A stretch of DNA of 64,000 bases, taken from CAIKMD01 sp963702925 (GTDB lineage: Bacteria; Pseudomonadota; Alphaproteobacteria; ATCC43930; CGMCC-115725). The translations under genes and the position numbers were made by a program. The stretch is from positions 186,001 to 250,000 of the forward strand of contig OY969771.1 of the NCBI GenBank assembly GCA_963702925.1, given 5' to 3'. Shown piece after piece: positions 25,311 through 35,123 of the stretch. Positions within the stretch are counted from its first letter, which is position 1. Every line of letters begins with the position of its first letter. The notes beneath the pieces were generated by a model that was not told where the DNA came from, searched no databases, and saw only the letters and a list, made by a program, of their open reading frames with translations.

Positions 25311-26723
25311 TCAGTGGCTCGACGATTGGCTTGTGCTCTGGTTGGCCGTCTGGACGATTTGCTTCAGCGCCGCGTAATGCGCATCGTGGAACGCCGGGTT
25401 GAACAAGGACCACGGTTCCGCGGCCTTGAGCAAAGGCACGGTCTGCGCCATCGCATCGCGATAATTCCGATATTCGCTGGCCACGTCATCGAAATGGCCG
25501 GATGTGGCGGCGACGTCGATACGGCGCAAGCCCAGGACCAGTTCCTTGAGCGCGGCACGCGCGCGGTTGCGCTCCGCCAGCCCGCCCGAGACGCTGGTGT
25601 CCTTGCGGTCGGGAAACTGCTCGATCAGCTCGCGCAGCTCGCCGCCGACCGTGTCGACGGCAAGGCCGACGATTTGCGCATCCTGCGCCGGGATGGCGGT
25701 GTCGAGCACGCTTGCGAAATCATTGAGCTCTTTCAGCCGCGCATCGACCCCGTCGGGATCGTAAGGCTGCTGGCCGTCCCCCACGGCGGTGAGGTATGCG
25801 ACCAGGTCCTTGCGGTCCTGCGGCGACAGGCCGAGATCGAAAACGCGGTCGAAATGCGCCACGACCTGCTCATAGCTATCGTAACGGCCGTCATGGAAGT
25901 ACGGTGCGTTGAAATCGGCATTCAACAGCGTCGGCGTCTTGAACAACCCGCCCGAGCCGACATCGTGCTGCACATGATCGACGAAGGCGCCCGCCGGCAC
26001 GTGGCAACCGGCGCAGCTGAGGTTGCGATCATGCGGAAAAGGTTTCGCAAACAGCGCTTCGCCTCTGCGCTCGGCCGCGGTCGCTTTCGCCGCGAGTTTT
26101 CCGCCCGGCCGTAGACGCGGATTGGGTAGAAAATCGATGTCCTGGAGATAGACCACCATCGCGTCGAGCAATGCCGGCGACGGTTCCGGGCCCGAGAACT
26201 CATTGACGATCACGTTGTGAACGAAATCGCGGAGCGAGCCCATGCGCCCATCGTGACCGTATGGCGCGAGATAACGCGCGCCGCGCAAGCTCGGGATCGT
26301 CACCGGATCGAGCACGCGATCATCGGCTTTGGGATTGAACAGCGGCCCGGTGGTATCGAAATTGCCCGGGCGCGTCGCCATGCCCGGAACATAGAGCTTG
26401 GCATTCGACGCGCCATTGATGTGGCAGGTGCCGCAGCTCATCCCGGCTTGGCGCGCAACGCCGCCGAGGATATAGGGCGAGCTGAACGCCATGTCGCCCA
26501 GATTGACGAGGTAGGATTTACGGCCGCCCGTCGCTTCCGAATGAAACAGCTCGTGCGGCACCTTCAAGGCATCCTCGTTGAGCTCGGTCCCGACCGGCAA
26601 TACGGTTTGATCGCCATTCACTGGAAAAGCTGCAGCGCCGGACAAGGATCCGATCAGCAGAAACCCGGCGACGCCGGTCGCGGCCAGGACGCGCGCGACA
26701 TCCCTGCCAATCTGGCGGGTCAC
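25311..26723 (-). CDS. Di-haem cytochrome c peroxidase-like protein
   Basis: 470 residues with signal peptide (about 1-33) and two haem c sites, CGTCH (about residue 137) and CAGCH (about 232), the arrangement of CcpA/MauG-type periplasmic peroxidases. Family patterning continues with KTPTLLNADFNAPYFHDGRYDSYEQVV around the second half. An extra C-terminal helical stretch of about 100 residues is longer than in classical CcpA. The start overlaps the imelysin stop by 4 bases. Imelysin plus di-haem peroxidase pairs are known from iron-acquisition loci, so periplasmic iron oxidation or handling is the likely theme. Confidence 0.88.
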   Translation of the reverse strand: MTRQIGRDVARVLAATGVAGFLLIGSLSGAAAFPVNGDQTVLPVGTELNEDALKVPHELFHSEATGGRKSYLVNLGDMAFSSPYILGGVARQAGMSCGTCHINGASNAKLYVPGMATRPGNFDTTGPLFNPKADDRVLDPVTIPSLRGARYLAPYGHDGRMGSLRDFVHNVIVNEFSGPEPSPALLDAMVVYLQDIDFLPNPRLRPGGKLAAKATAAERRGEALFAKPFPHDRNLSCAGCHVPAGAFVDHVQHDVGSGGLFKTPTLLNADFNAPYFHDGRYDSYEQVVAHFDRVFDLGLSPQDRKDLVAYLTAVGDGQQPYDPDGVDARLKELNDFASVLDTAIPAQDAQIVGLAVDTVGGELRELIEQFPDRKDTSVSGGLAERNRARAALKELVLGLRRIDVAATSGHFDDVASEYRNYRDAMAQTVPLLKAAEPWSLFNPAFHDAHYAALKQIVQTANQSTSQSSSH

Positions 26724-27550
26724 TGCACGATGTCCTCAAGCGTCGGCTTGATCAATCCGAGTTCCGGCGCGGCGGTCTGTAAGGCGACCACCAACTCCTC
26801 GGTCTTCGCGCGCAGCTTTTCGGAATCGAGCTTCTTTAGGTCCGAAACGCTGAGCAGTGACGTTAGCTGATCGACCGTGCCCTGCACCGATTGCGCGAGC
26901 TTTGCGTCGGCCGCCTGAAGCGCAGCGGCAAACACGGTCTTGTAGGCCAGATCGATGCCGGCGACATTGTTGCGCATATCGTCGAGCGAGGTTCCGCTAT
27001 AGCGCGATTCGCCGCCATCGGCCTTGCTTTCGCCGACTTCATAGGCCAACCGCGCGGTACCGTTGAGCAGCCCTTGCGCGTTGAGCGGCGTGTAATGGAT
27101 CTTCACGTCGAGATCGGCGAGATAATAGATCAACGTGTTGGTTTCGTCCTTCACATTCACCGCGTTGGCGCCGAAGAGCTTGGCTTCGATCGCGTGAAAG
27201 CCGGTCAAAGCGTCCGGCCAGGCATCGATCTTCTCATCGAGCTCGGCGACGAAGCCGGCGGTGAATACCTCCGCGCGTTCCCAGCCGACACGCGCGGCAA
27301 TCCACGCTTTCTGCGCGCCAGCGAGATCGTTCGCGGCAATACGATCGTTGAGGCTTCGCGCGCCGGCCAAGGCCTGATCGATTTCCTCGACCATCGCGGG
27401 ACGATAGCGCTCCGCCGCTTGATCGAGCGTTTCCGCGCTTGTCGCCGGCGCAAGCGCGGCGACAAGCGCGGCACCCAAAATTGCGGCATAAAAGGTGTCG
27501 CGCGTGCGCAAGGCACCCGGCGAGAATGCAGGTTTGATGCTGTCGATCAT
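26720..27550 (-). CDS. Imelysin-family (EfeO-like) periplasmic protein
   Basis: 276 residues, signal peptide to about SAE (residue 40), then an all-helical imelysin domain. The signature GxHxxE is seen as TGFHAIEAKLFG (about residue 120). Imelysin-like proteins such as EfeO bind iron or present it for uptake; true peptidase activity is doubtful for the family. It is the first gene of the unit and is coupled to the di-haem peroxidase by a 4-base overlap. No EfeU or EfeB is present here. I saw no clear Fur or Irr box upstream. Confidence 0.88.
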   Translation of the reverse strand: MIDSIKPAFSPGALRTRDTFYAAILGAALVAALAPATSAETLDQAAERYRPAMVEEIDQALAGARSLNDRIAANDLAGAQKAWIAARVGWERAEVFTAGFVAELDEKIDAWPDALTGFHAIEAKLFGANAVNVKDETNTLIYYLADLDVKIHYTPLNAQGLLNGTARLAYEVGESKADGGESRYSGTSLDDMRNNVAGIDLAYKTVFAAALQAADAKLAQSVQGTVDQLTSLLSVSDLKKLDSEKLRAKTEELVVALQTAAPELGLIKPTLEDIVQ

Positions 27551-27946
27551 GGGCGGAATCTAAAAAAGCTCATGCGGCCAAATCGGGCGCACGCGGCAAT
27601 CGCGGCGCCGCGACAGATTTAGTCCGGTTATTTTTCGTTTTTATGACATGCCCCGATCGTTCCGATCCCCGAAAAATCACGACATCGCCGCACGCGCTCG
27701 CTTTCGTCGCGCGATCCGATTCCTTTGTGTGATTTCGCGATGCCATACGAACTGGAATAAATCCGAAAACAAAGTGTCATCGCTCGCGACTAGATTTCGC
27801 GCGTGCGCACCATCCACGATTCCGGATCGCAAGGGCTGCTGCCAAGCGCCTTCGGGGAATCATCTGCCGCGCAGCAAGCGGCGAAGAAAGTTCCGGGTGT
27901 GAATCAGGCAGATGAACCAGCAACCACCTTTTCAAAGGGGAATACG
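27551..27946. other. Divergent promoter region, no gene
   Basis: 396 bases between the divergent imelysin and phosphoesterase genes. An A/T-rich stretch at about 27618-27645 (TAGTCCGGTTATTTTTCGTTTTTATGAC) is the most likely promoter zone. Ribosome site AAAGGGG at 27934-27940 belongs to the plus-strand gene. I found no Pho box, Fur box or hairpin that I would defend. Confidence 0.4.
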
Positions 27947-29696
27947 ATGAGAGAGAAGCGCAGTGCGTCTTGGCGCGGGAAGCTCGCCGCACTCGGTGCG
28001 AGCACGATCGTGGCCGCCGGCTTTGCGTTGCCGAGCAACGCGGCCGATCCGACTCCGACGACACCGATCAACCATGTGATCGTCATCTTCCAGGAGAACA
28101 TCACCTTCGATCACTATTTCGCGACTTATCCGGCGGCCACGAACCCCGCCGGCGAGCCGGCTTTCACCGCCGCGGATAACACGCCCGTGCCGAACGGGCT
28201 GATGTCCGCCGGTTTGCTGGCGCCGACCAACCCCAACTTGAAGCAGCCGTTCCGGCTTGATCGCAGCGAGGCCTATACCTGCTCGCAGGATCACAACTAC
28301 ACCGACGAGCAGAAATCGGTCGACGGCGGCTTGATGGATATGTTCGTGCAATCGACCGCACATCTCGGCCTTGGCTGTCGCACCGACGGTTCGACCGTGA
28401 TGGGCTATTTCGACGGCAACACCGTCACCGCCTTGTGGAATTACGCGCAGAACTATGCCATGAGCGACGATTCCTTCGACACCACCTTCGGCCCGTCGAC
28501 GGTCGGCGCGGTCAATTTGATCTCGGGGCAAAACGCCAACGCGCATATGGCGCTGAGCTTTGCCGCCGGCCAGGTCGCGACCTATACGCCCGTGACCATC
28601 ACCGGCGACCCCGATCCGGCGCTCGACGATTGCGGCCAAGACAAAGGCGGCACCGTCACCGGCAAAGGCACCGCCGAGCTCGAAGGCAAGAATGTCGGCA
28701 ATTTGCTCGAAGCGAGCGGCGTTAGCTGGGGCTGGTTCCAAGGCGGCTTCGCGCCGACCACGCCGGCGGTTATCAATTCCGACGGTTCGACCTTCTCACC
28801 GGCGGTGTGCGCTTCCGCGCATCCGGGCCATCCCGGCGTGCCCAACCCGAGCGCGCTCGATGGCAACCCGGGCGGTACCGATATTCACGGCGCCGTCGCC
28901 GATTACTCGGCGCATCACGAGCCGTTCATGTACTACCCCTCGAACTCGGAATCCGCATCATCTGCGGCCTGCTTCAGTCAACGAAATCGGCCATGACGGT
29001 CCGGCGAACCATCAATACGACATGACCGATTTCTATACCGCGCTGAAGGCGAACAAACTGCCGGCGATTTCCTATCTCAAGGCGCCCGCTTATCAGGACG
29101 GCCATCCCGGCAATTCCGATCCTGTGTCGGAGCAGACCTTCCTGGTCGATGTGATCAACGCGGTCCAGCAATCGAAGGATTGGAAGGACACGGCGATCTT
29201 CATCTCTTACGACGATACCGATGGCTGGTACGATCACGTCACCGGCCCGGTCGTCAACCAGACGTCCAACGCCGCGGGTACCGACAGCAACCAGACGTAC
29301 AACGCGAACAACTCGTATATTCCGACCTTGCCCTTGTCGGGCTCGACCGCTCCGGCCTCGCCCGGCACGGTGTCGACCTCCGGCGTCTGCGGCAAGCCTG
29401 TCGGCGGCAGCGGGACGCCGCCGCGTTGCGGCTATGGCATTCGCTTGCCGTTCCTGGCGATCTCGCCCTGGGCGAAGCAGAACTTCGTCGATCACACCGT
29501 GACCGACCAAACCTCGTTGCTCAACTTCATCGAGTACAATTGGAATCTTGGCTTCATCGACGGTCCGACCGCACCGCCCGCCGGTACGGCTTCATTCGAT
29601 CGAGTCGCCGGCTCGGTGGTCAACATGTTCGACTTCAGCAAAGCACATACCAAGAAGGTCCTGCTCGACGACAGCACCGGCGAAGTCACGAATTGA
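27947..29696 (+). pseudogene. Second phospholipase C-like phosphoesterase, frameshifted
   Basis: The gene starts at ATG 27947 (AAAGGGG seven bases before). A signal peptide (to about SNA) leads into INHVIVIFQENITFDHYFATY, the family signature with Gln-Glu-Asn. The frame runs normally to HHEPFMYYPS and then leaves the family; the homologous continuation SNPHHLRPAS, NEIGHDGPANHQYDMTDFY is found in the next frame and runs to 29696 through FISYDDTDGWYDHV and RLPFLAISPWAKQNFVDH. One extra G at 28948-28949 (TCGGAATCC for TCGAATCC) would explain it. If real, the gene is broken after about 335 codons; a sequencing error is equally possible because both halves look under selection. Confidence 0.85.
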
Positions 29697-29786
29697 CCGC
29701 GCTGGCCAGCTTCTAAATTCGAACGATCGATGATCTGAGCCGTCATCGGATCATCGGCCGCCTCGAACGCCTTCTCCGTCGATCAC

Positions 29787-29822
29787 CCCCGTTGCCGGGC
29801 CACCGGCAACGGGGTTTTCTTT
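29787..29822 (+). terminator. Strong intrinsic terminator after the second phosphoesterase
   Basis: CCCCGTTGCCGG and CCGGCAACGGGG form a perfect 12-bp stem around a GCCA loop, followed at once by TTTTCTTT. It lies about 90 bases past the stop at 29696 and faces the plus strand. Confidence 0.9.
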
Positions 29823-29955
29823 GGCGACAAATCCTTGTCCTCCCATATGATTACGCCTATTCTTCAGAAATTGGATGATGCGGCCAAAAGGCGGCATCCG
29901 GACAGGCTGAAGAATACGGTCGCGCGGAAGCAGAACGCCCTAGGAGCGCGAAGGC

Positions 29956-32325
29956 ATGTGGAGGCTTGGGGGAGGCCGGCAAAGCTTTTTGCCGTGTAAT
30001 GCGTCGCGGGCCTCATGGTCTGCACGAAGATATTCACGCATCCAGCTGTTTGTACTGATTATTATTTCTCTCTGCGCCTTGATTGGGTGTCAGGAGACGC
30101 AGTCTTTGGGTCCGTTGGCGCATCCGGCGGCGGAGGGCGGGGTTCAGCCGCAGCCGATTGCGCATAGCGGGGAAGGCGCGCCGGAGGCGGTGACGAGCGA
30201 GGTGCCGCTGCGGGCGCCGTCGCCGCAGATTTTGTCGGGGACGGGCGCCTTCGTGCAGCCGGTGCCGGGCTCGGGCGGCGCGGCTTCGGGGGCGTCGGGC
30301 GACATCACCTTGAACTTCGTCGATGCGGATGTGCGCGAAGTGCTGCCGCGGGTGCTGGGCGACATCCTTCATCTCAACTACACGATCGATCCCAAGATTT
30401 AGGCGACGGTGACGGTGCAGACCAGCCGGCCGCTGAAGCAGGAGGATGTCCTGCCGGTGCTGCAGCAAGTGCTGCGCGCGAGCGGGCTGAGCCTGGTGGA
30501 TGGCGGCGGCGTCTACCGCGTGGTGGCGAGCGAGGACGCTTCGCGTTCGGGCGGCGTGCCGGTGACGGTGGGATCGGGGGCCGCGGGCAAGCCGGCGGTG
30601 CCGACCTACAACGTGCAGGTTCTGCCGCTTAAATACGTCTCGGCCGCCGAGCTGCAGCACACGCTCGATCCTTTCCTGCCGAAGGGTGCTTCGATGCAGG
30701 CCGACCCCACGCGCAATCTGCTGATCCTGTCCGGCAGCGGGGCCGATCTCTCGACCGTCACCGACATGGTCAAGGCGTTCGACGTCGATTGGATCGCGGG
30801 CATGTCCTTCGGGATCATTCCGGTGCAAACCGCCTCGCCCAAATCCGTGGCCGATCAGCTGACGACGATCTTCGGGCCCAAAGGCACGGTGCCCTTGCCC
30901 GGCATGCTGAGCTTCGCGCCGCTCGAGCGCATGGATGCGATCCTGGTGGTGTCGCCGCAGCGCGCCTATGTCGAGCAGGCGCGCATGTGGATCGAGCGGC
31001 TCGATCGCGGCGAGAACGAGAACCGGCCGCGGATTTACCAGTATCACGTCCAGAACAGCCGCGCGACCGACCTCGCCAAGGTGCTGATGGGGCTGTTCAC
31101 CAGCGGCCAGGTGAGCACGGTGCAGCCGCAAACCGCGCCCGGAACCAGCGCCACCCAGATCGGCTCGACCATGGGCAACTCCTCGCTGGCGCCGTCCTCG
31201 GGGCTGGGCGGCTCGGGCCCGAGCTCGCCGCAGCTCGGCACCCTCGCCTCGTCCGGCCTCGGTGCCGGCAACAGCCAAAGCAGCGCGGGCGGAACCTCAA
31301 GCCTGGGCGCCGGCCTGACCGCGGGCACGGGCAGCGCAACGGCCGCGCCGGGCGCCGGCGACACCACCGGCGCGCAAGCGCCCGGCGGCACGTCCGGTCC
31401 CGCGATGGAAATGCCCGCCGTGCGCATCGTTGCCGACGAGAAGAACAACAACCTCGTGATCTACGCCAAGCCGCGCGACTTCCGTCTCATCGAAGACGCC
31501 TTGAAGAAGCTCGACATCGTCCCGCTTCAAGTGCTGATCGAGGCCACCATCGCCGAGGTCACCCTCGGCAACGATCTGCAATACGGGCTGCAATACTTCT
31601 TCCACGCCCATGAGAACCAGTTCATGTTCGGCAATTCGAGCACCCCGATCACGGCCGGCACCGCGATCGCCGGCGTGTTCCCGGGCTTCAACTACATCTT
31701 CGGCAGCGCCAACGCGAACATCGTCTTGAACGCGCTTTCCGCCATCACCAACGTCCATGTCGTCTCGGCGCCCGAGCTTCTGGTGCTCGACCATCAAAGC
31801 GCCTCGCTCCTGGTCGGCAACGAAGTGCCGATCCCCACCGCGCAAATCCAAAGCACGGTCACCTCGGGCGCGCCGATCGTCAACACCATCCAATACGTCG
31901 ATACCGGCGTCATCCTCAAAGTCTCGCCCCGGGTCAACGCCAGCGGCCTCATCACCCTCGATATCGGCCAGGAGGTCAGCGCCGTCGCCAACGCCACCCA
32001 GACCGCCGCCACCAACTCCCTCGGCCCGACCATCACCCAACGCCGCATCGAAAGCACCATCACCGTCCAGGACGGCGAGACCGTCGCCTTGGGCGGCCTC
32101 ATCCAGGACACCAACTCGCTCACCAAGGACGGGCTCCCCGTCCTCTCCGACATCCCCGTCCTCGGCGCCGCCTTCCGCTCCACCGACCGCAACGTCGCCC
32201 GAACCGAGCTCCTCGTCCTGCTCTCGCCCAAAATCCTCCACAACCAGGCCGATGCCCGCGCCGCCACCGACGAGCTCAAATCGCAACTCAATACCCTCCA
32301 ACGCACCGATACCCAGATACCCTGA
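29956..32325 (+). pseudogene. gspD: Type II secretin GspD interrupted by an in-frame amber codon
   Basis: The reading frame begins at ATG 29956 and encodes a lipoprotein signal (lipobox LIGC), a low-complexity linker, then the N0 domain (DITLNFVDADVREVLPRVLGD) up to IDPKI. A TAG at 30400-30402 stops it, and the same frame resumes at once with ATVTVQTSRPLKQEDV and runs to 32325 through the N1-N3 domains, a Gly/Ser-rich insert (about 31180-31400) and the secretin core (VPIPTAQIQ, VDTGVILKVSPRV, VALGGLIQD, LVLLSPKIL). A single C-to-T change from CAG (Gln, usual here) would create the TAG. No frame change is involved. Other type II secretion genes are absent nearby apart from a prepilin peptidase. 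Readthrough, sequencing error or true loss are all possible. Confidence 0.88.
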
Positions 32326-32355
32326 AAGATTTCCGCGCGGACGAACGCCGCGCGT

Positions 32356-33072
32356 TCACACAAGCGGGCCGTAAAGCCACACCAGCCAGAGTCCCAAACA
32401 GAGAAAGGGACCGAAGGCGAGACGTTGATCGAGTGCGATCCGCCCGCCGCGCAGCGCGCCGAGCAGCGCAACCGCAAGACCGGCACTGGCCGCGATCAGC
32501 ACCACGCTCGGCAAGCCGTCCCAGGACACCCAGGCTCCGGCGGCGGCGAGCAGCTTGACGTCGCCAAATCCCAGACCTTCGCGGCCGCGCACACGACGAT
32601 AGAGAAAGCCGATCAGCGCGAAGACCGCGAATCCCGCCGCCGCTCCGATCACGTGCGGCAATAGCGATTGCGGCTCTTCGAGATACGCGACGACGAGCCC
32701 CGCGGGCAGCAAGGGCAAGGTCAAGGCATCGGGCAAGACGCCATCGCGCCAATCGGTGCAAGCGAGCGACAGCAGACACCAGCCGAGGCAACAGCTCGCC
32801 CATAACACCCAGTCCTCGGCCACGCTCGCCGCCCAAATCGCGATCGCAACCGCGCCAAGTTCGATCGCCACGAAGAACCAGGTCAGCTTCGCGCCGCAAT
32901 AGCGGCAGCGTCCGCGCAAAGCGAACCAACTCGCAATCGGCACGAGATCGAGCACGCCAAGCGCGTGGCCGCAATGGTCGCAGACCGAGCGTCCCCAGAT
33001 CACAGATTGATCACGGGAAAGCCGGATCACCAGCACGCCGAGAAAGCTGCCGATAAAAGGCGCGGCAAGCAC
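32356..33072 (-). CDS. gspO: Prepilin peptidase / N-methyltransferase (A24 family)
   Basis: 238 residues from GTG 33072, but the frame is open to an in-frame CTG at 33105 with AAGGTG seven bases before it; that would add INTELSWFWP, as expected for the family N-terminus. The cytoplasmic zinc loop has two CxxC pairs (Cys31/34 and Cys56/59), and the aspartyl protease residues are in CTDWRDGVLPD (about 107) and GFGDVKLLAA (about 173). Seven to eight membrane helices are apparent. It cleaves and methylates type IV pilins or type II pseudopilins. It converges on gspD, 30 bases away, and is the only other pilin-pathway gene in the window. Confidence 0.9.
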   Translation of the reverse strand: MLAAPFIGSFLGVLVIRLSRDQSVIWGRSVCDHCGHALGVLDLVPIASWFALRGRCRYCGAKLTWFFVAIELGAVAIAIWAASVAEDWVLWASCCLGWCLLSLACTDWRDGVLPDALTLPLLPAGLVVAYLEEPQSLLPHVIGAAAGFAVFALIGFLYRRVRGREGLGFGDVKLLAAAGAWVSWDGLPSVVLIAASAGLAVALLGALRGGRIALDQRLAFGPFLCLGLWLVWLYGPLV

Positions 33073-33304
33073 CGGCCAAAACCAAGAAAGCTCTGTATTG
33101 ATCAGATGATCACCTTAATAAACGCGGCCAAGGCACCAGCTATATTCTCCGCTACATGGCCAATACATCGAATTTTATTGACCCTCCGCCTGATGTGGCG
33201 GTTAGATGACGCGCTCGTGAAACGCTTCGAAAACGAAGCACGCGAGCAATCAAACGAACCGCAGAACGCGGCAATTTGAACCTTACCCAAGGGAGGAATC
33301 ACAC

Positions 33305-34720
33305 ATGAAAGCCTACAGGATGGGTCTGCGCCCGTCGATGGCGCAGCTTGCATTGGGACTCGCCGTCGCGGCGTTCGCGACGATCGGCGCCGCGCGCGCC
33401 GACACCGACAACATCGTCAAAACCGGCCAAGTGACCGTGCCGGCGATTTCGATGGTCGGCGGCGGCGGCGGCGTGGGATGCACGCCGACGTCGTTCTCCT
33501 TCGACATCAGCTGGATCGATCCTTTCGTTCACGCCTATTTTCTTGCCGACCGCACGCATGGCGGCACAGCGAATGGCGACATCCTGATGATCGATCTGAG
33601 CAACGCGTCGCATGCGTTCACGGCGCTCGTGCCGCCCGCGGCCGATCCTTTCGCCGGCATTCGCTGCGACAAGAACGCCGCTTTCGGCGGCTCGGCCGCG
33701 GCCGGCCGTAACGAGATCACCGGCCCCAATGGCGTGTTCACGGTCAATCACGCCGAAGCTTGGGCGGGCGACGGCCCCTCGCCCTTCACCTTCACGCAAA
33801 CGAACACGGCCGCGGACTACAAAAACGATCTCTGCGACAGCAGCGTTCGCGTGTTCGATATCGCAACCGGCCAGCAGACCGACCACATCAATCTCCATGG
33901 CTGCTTCCGGACCGATGAAGGCGCTTTCGATCCGGTTGATCAGCTCGCTCTCTTTGCGAATCCTTCGGAGACGCCGCTGAGCAACGGTCATGACACAACG
34001 CTGAACGCCAGCCCCTATGTCAGCCTGATCTCGACCATCCCGGTCGCGCCAGGCAAGAGCCACCCGATCGTGAAGCAGATCAACTTCAACGGGGCACATG
34101 GCACGGTCAATGCCAATGGCGGCATCGAGCAAGCGGTCTATTCGCGTAAGACCGGGCTTTTCTACATCGCCGTGCCCGGCAACGCCGCGGCGCCCAATGA
34201 TGGCTGGATCACCGCGCTCGATCCGCGCGGCGACGCCGACGACATCCGCGTCGTCCGCAATGTGAGTACGCCGGGCTGCAACCCGCACGGACTCGCGATC
34301 GGGCCGGATAACGAGCTTTATCTCGGCTGCAATTCCGGACCGCAAGAAGTCATGGATGCGATCAGCGGCCATATTCTCAAGGTCATCACCCAGACCTCGG
34401 GCGGCTGCGACGAGGTGACGTTCAATGCCGGCGACGATCACTTCGTCGGCGCGTGCAGCGACGGCAATGCGCCGGGCGTGTTCGGCTTCGACCAGGTCGA
34501 TGCCGATCCGATCATGTTCGACCAAGGCAACATCGCGACCGCACCCGGTGCGCATTCGATCGCCGCCGATCCCGTCACCGTGACGAATTGGATCCCGGCT
34601 TTTGGTGGCGTCTGCGGAAGCGGCATTGCTTGCGTCGCGATCTACGGCTCAACCGGCGGTGACGATCCGAGCATGTTCGCGAGAGAAAATGCTGAAGACC
34701 ATCATCACGACGAGCATTGA
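33305..34720 (+). CDS. Secreted protein of unrecognised family, paralogue A
   Basis: 471 residues with an AGGAGG-like ribosome site (GGGAGGAAT) before ATG 33305. Signal peptide ends near ARA (residue 35). The mature protein carries FDISWIDPFVHAYFLADRTH, RNEITGPNGVFTVNHAE, CDSSVRVFDIATGQQTDHI, GCFRTDEGAF, NANGGIEQAVYSRKTGLFYI and AAHSIAADPVTVT-like blocks, suggesting a beta-propeller. Eight or more Cys at conserved places imply disulfides. The C-terminus ends in an acidic/His-rich tail (EDHHHDEH) that could bind metal. The next gene encodes a clear relative with the same blocks in the same order. I do not recognise the family or function. Confidence 0.75.
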   Translation: MKAYRMGLRPSMAQLALGLAVAAFATIGAARADTDNIVKTGQVTVPAISMVGGGGGVGCTPTSFSFDISWIDPFVHAYFLADRTHGGTANGDILMIDLSNASHAFTALVPPAADPFAGIRCDKNAAFGGSAAAGRNEITGPNGVFTVNHAEAWAGDGPSPFTFTQTNTAADYKNDLCDSSVRVFDIATGQQTDHINLHGCFRTDEGAFDPVDQLALFANPSETPLSNGHDTTLNASPYVSLISTIPVAPGKSHPIVKQINFNGAHGTVNANGGIEQAVYSRKTGLFYIAVPGNAAAPNDGWITALDPRGDADDIRVVRNVSTPGCNPHGLAIGPDNELYLGCNSGPQEVMDAISGHILKVITQTSGGCDEVTFNAGDDHFVGACSDGNAPGVFGFDQVDADPIMFDQGNIATAPGAHSIAADPVTVTNWIPAFGGVCGSGIACVAIYGSTGGDDPSMFARENAEDHHHDEH

Positions 34721-34773
34721 ATTTCAGTGCCATGACTGAATCCGCGGAAGAAAATAAGAAGAAGACTTGAGAC

Positions 34774-34815
34774 GATCGATGGGCACCCGGCAACGGGTGC
34801 TCATCGATCCCTTTT
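34774..34815 (+). terminator. Intrinsic terminator after paralogue A
   Basis: GATCGATGGGCACCCG pairs with CGGGTGCTCATCGATC (16 bp, one G-U pair) around a GCAA tetraloop, followed by CCCTTTT. It lies 54 bases past the stop and separates the two paralogues into independent transcripts. Confidence 0.85.
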
Positions 34816-35123
34816 CGGCGGCCTCCCGCTGCTGCCTGCGAGAGGTACGCAGCGTCAGCTTGTGGTGCCGTGCTTCCTCACCAAAAAATCGCCTTTTACC
34901 GTGGACGCGGCGACCGTATCGTGCGGCGACACCGCTCATGCGCAATTATATGAGTTCTATATGCTACAAATGATTATAAACACGCATTTAGAAAACACAT
35001 TCTTGCCATAAAGTACTACTATACGCCTCATTGCGCCATGCTTTCGCCTCACAATGGTAACGGGCAATGGCGGCAATTGAACCGCGGCAAGCGGACAAAC
35101 CGATCTTTAGAGGAGGTACGCAA
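34816..35123. other. A/T-rich promoter region of paralogue B
   Basis: About 308 bases free of genes. Bases 34935-35010 are markedly A/T-rich for this genome (TATATGAGTTCTATATGCTAC, AAATGATTATAAACACGC), a likely promoter or regulator site; TTATAAA near 34973 could act as a -10 element. A perfect AGGAGGT ribosome site is at 35111-35117. Confidence 0.45.

Noticed and set aside
31297..32301. Long antisense open frame opposite gspD
   Set aside because: It is a GC-rich shadow with low-complexity acidic sequence, no start signal and no family resemblance.
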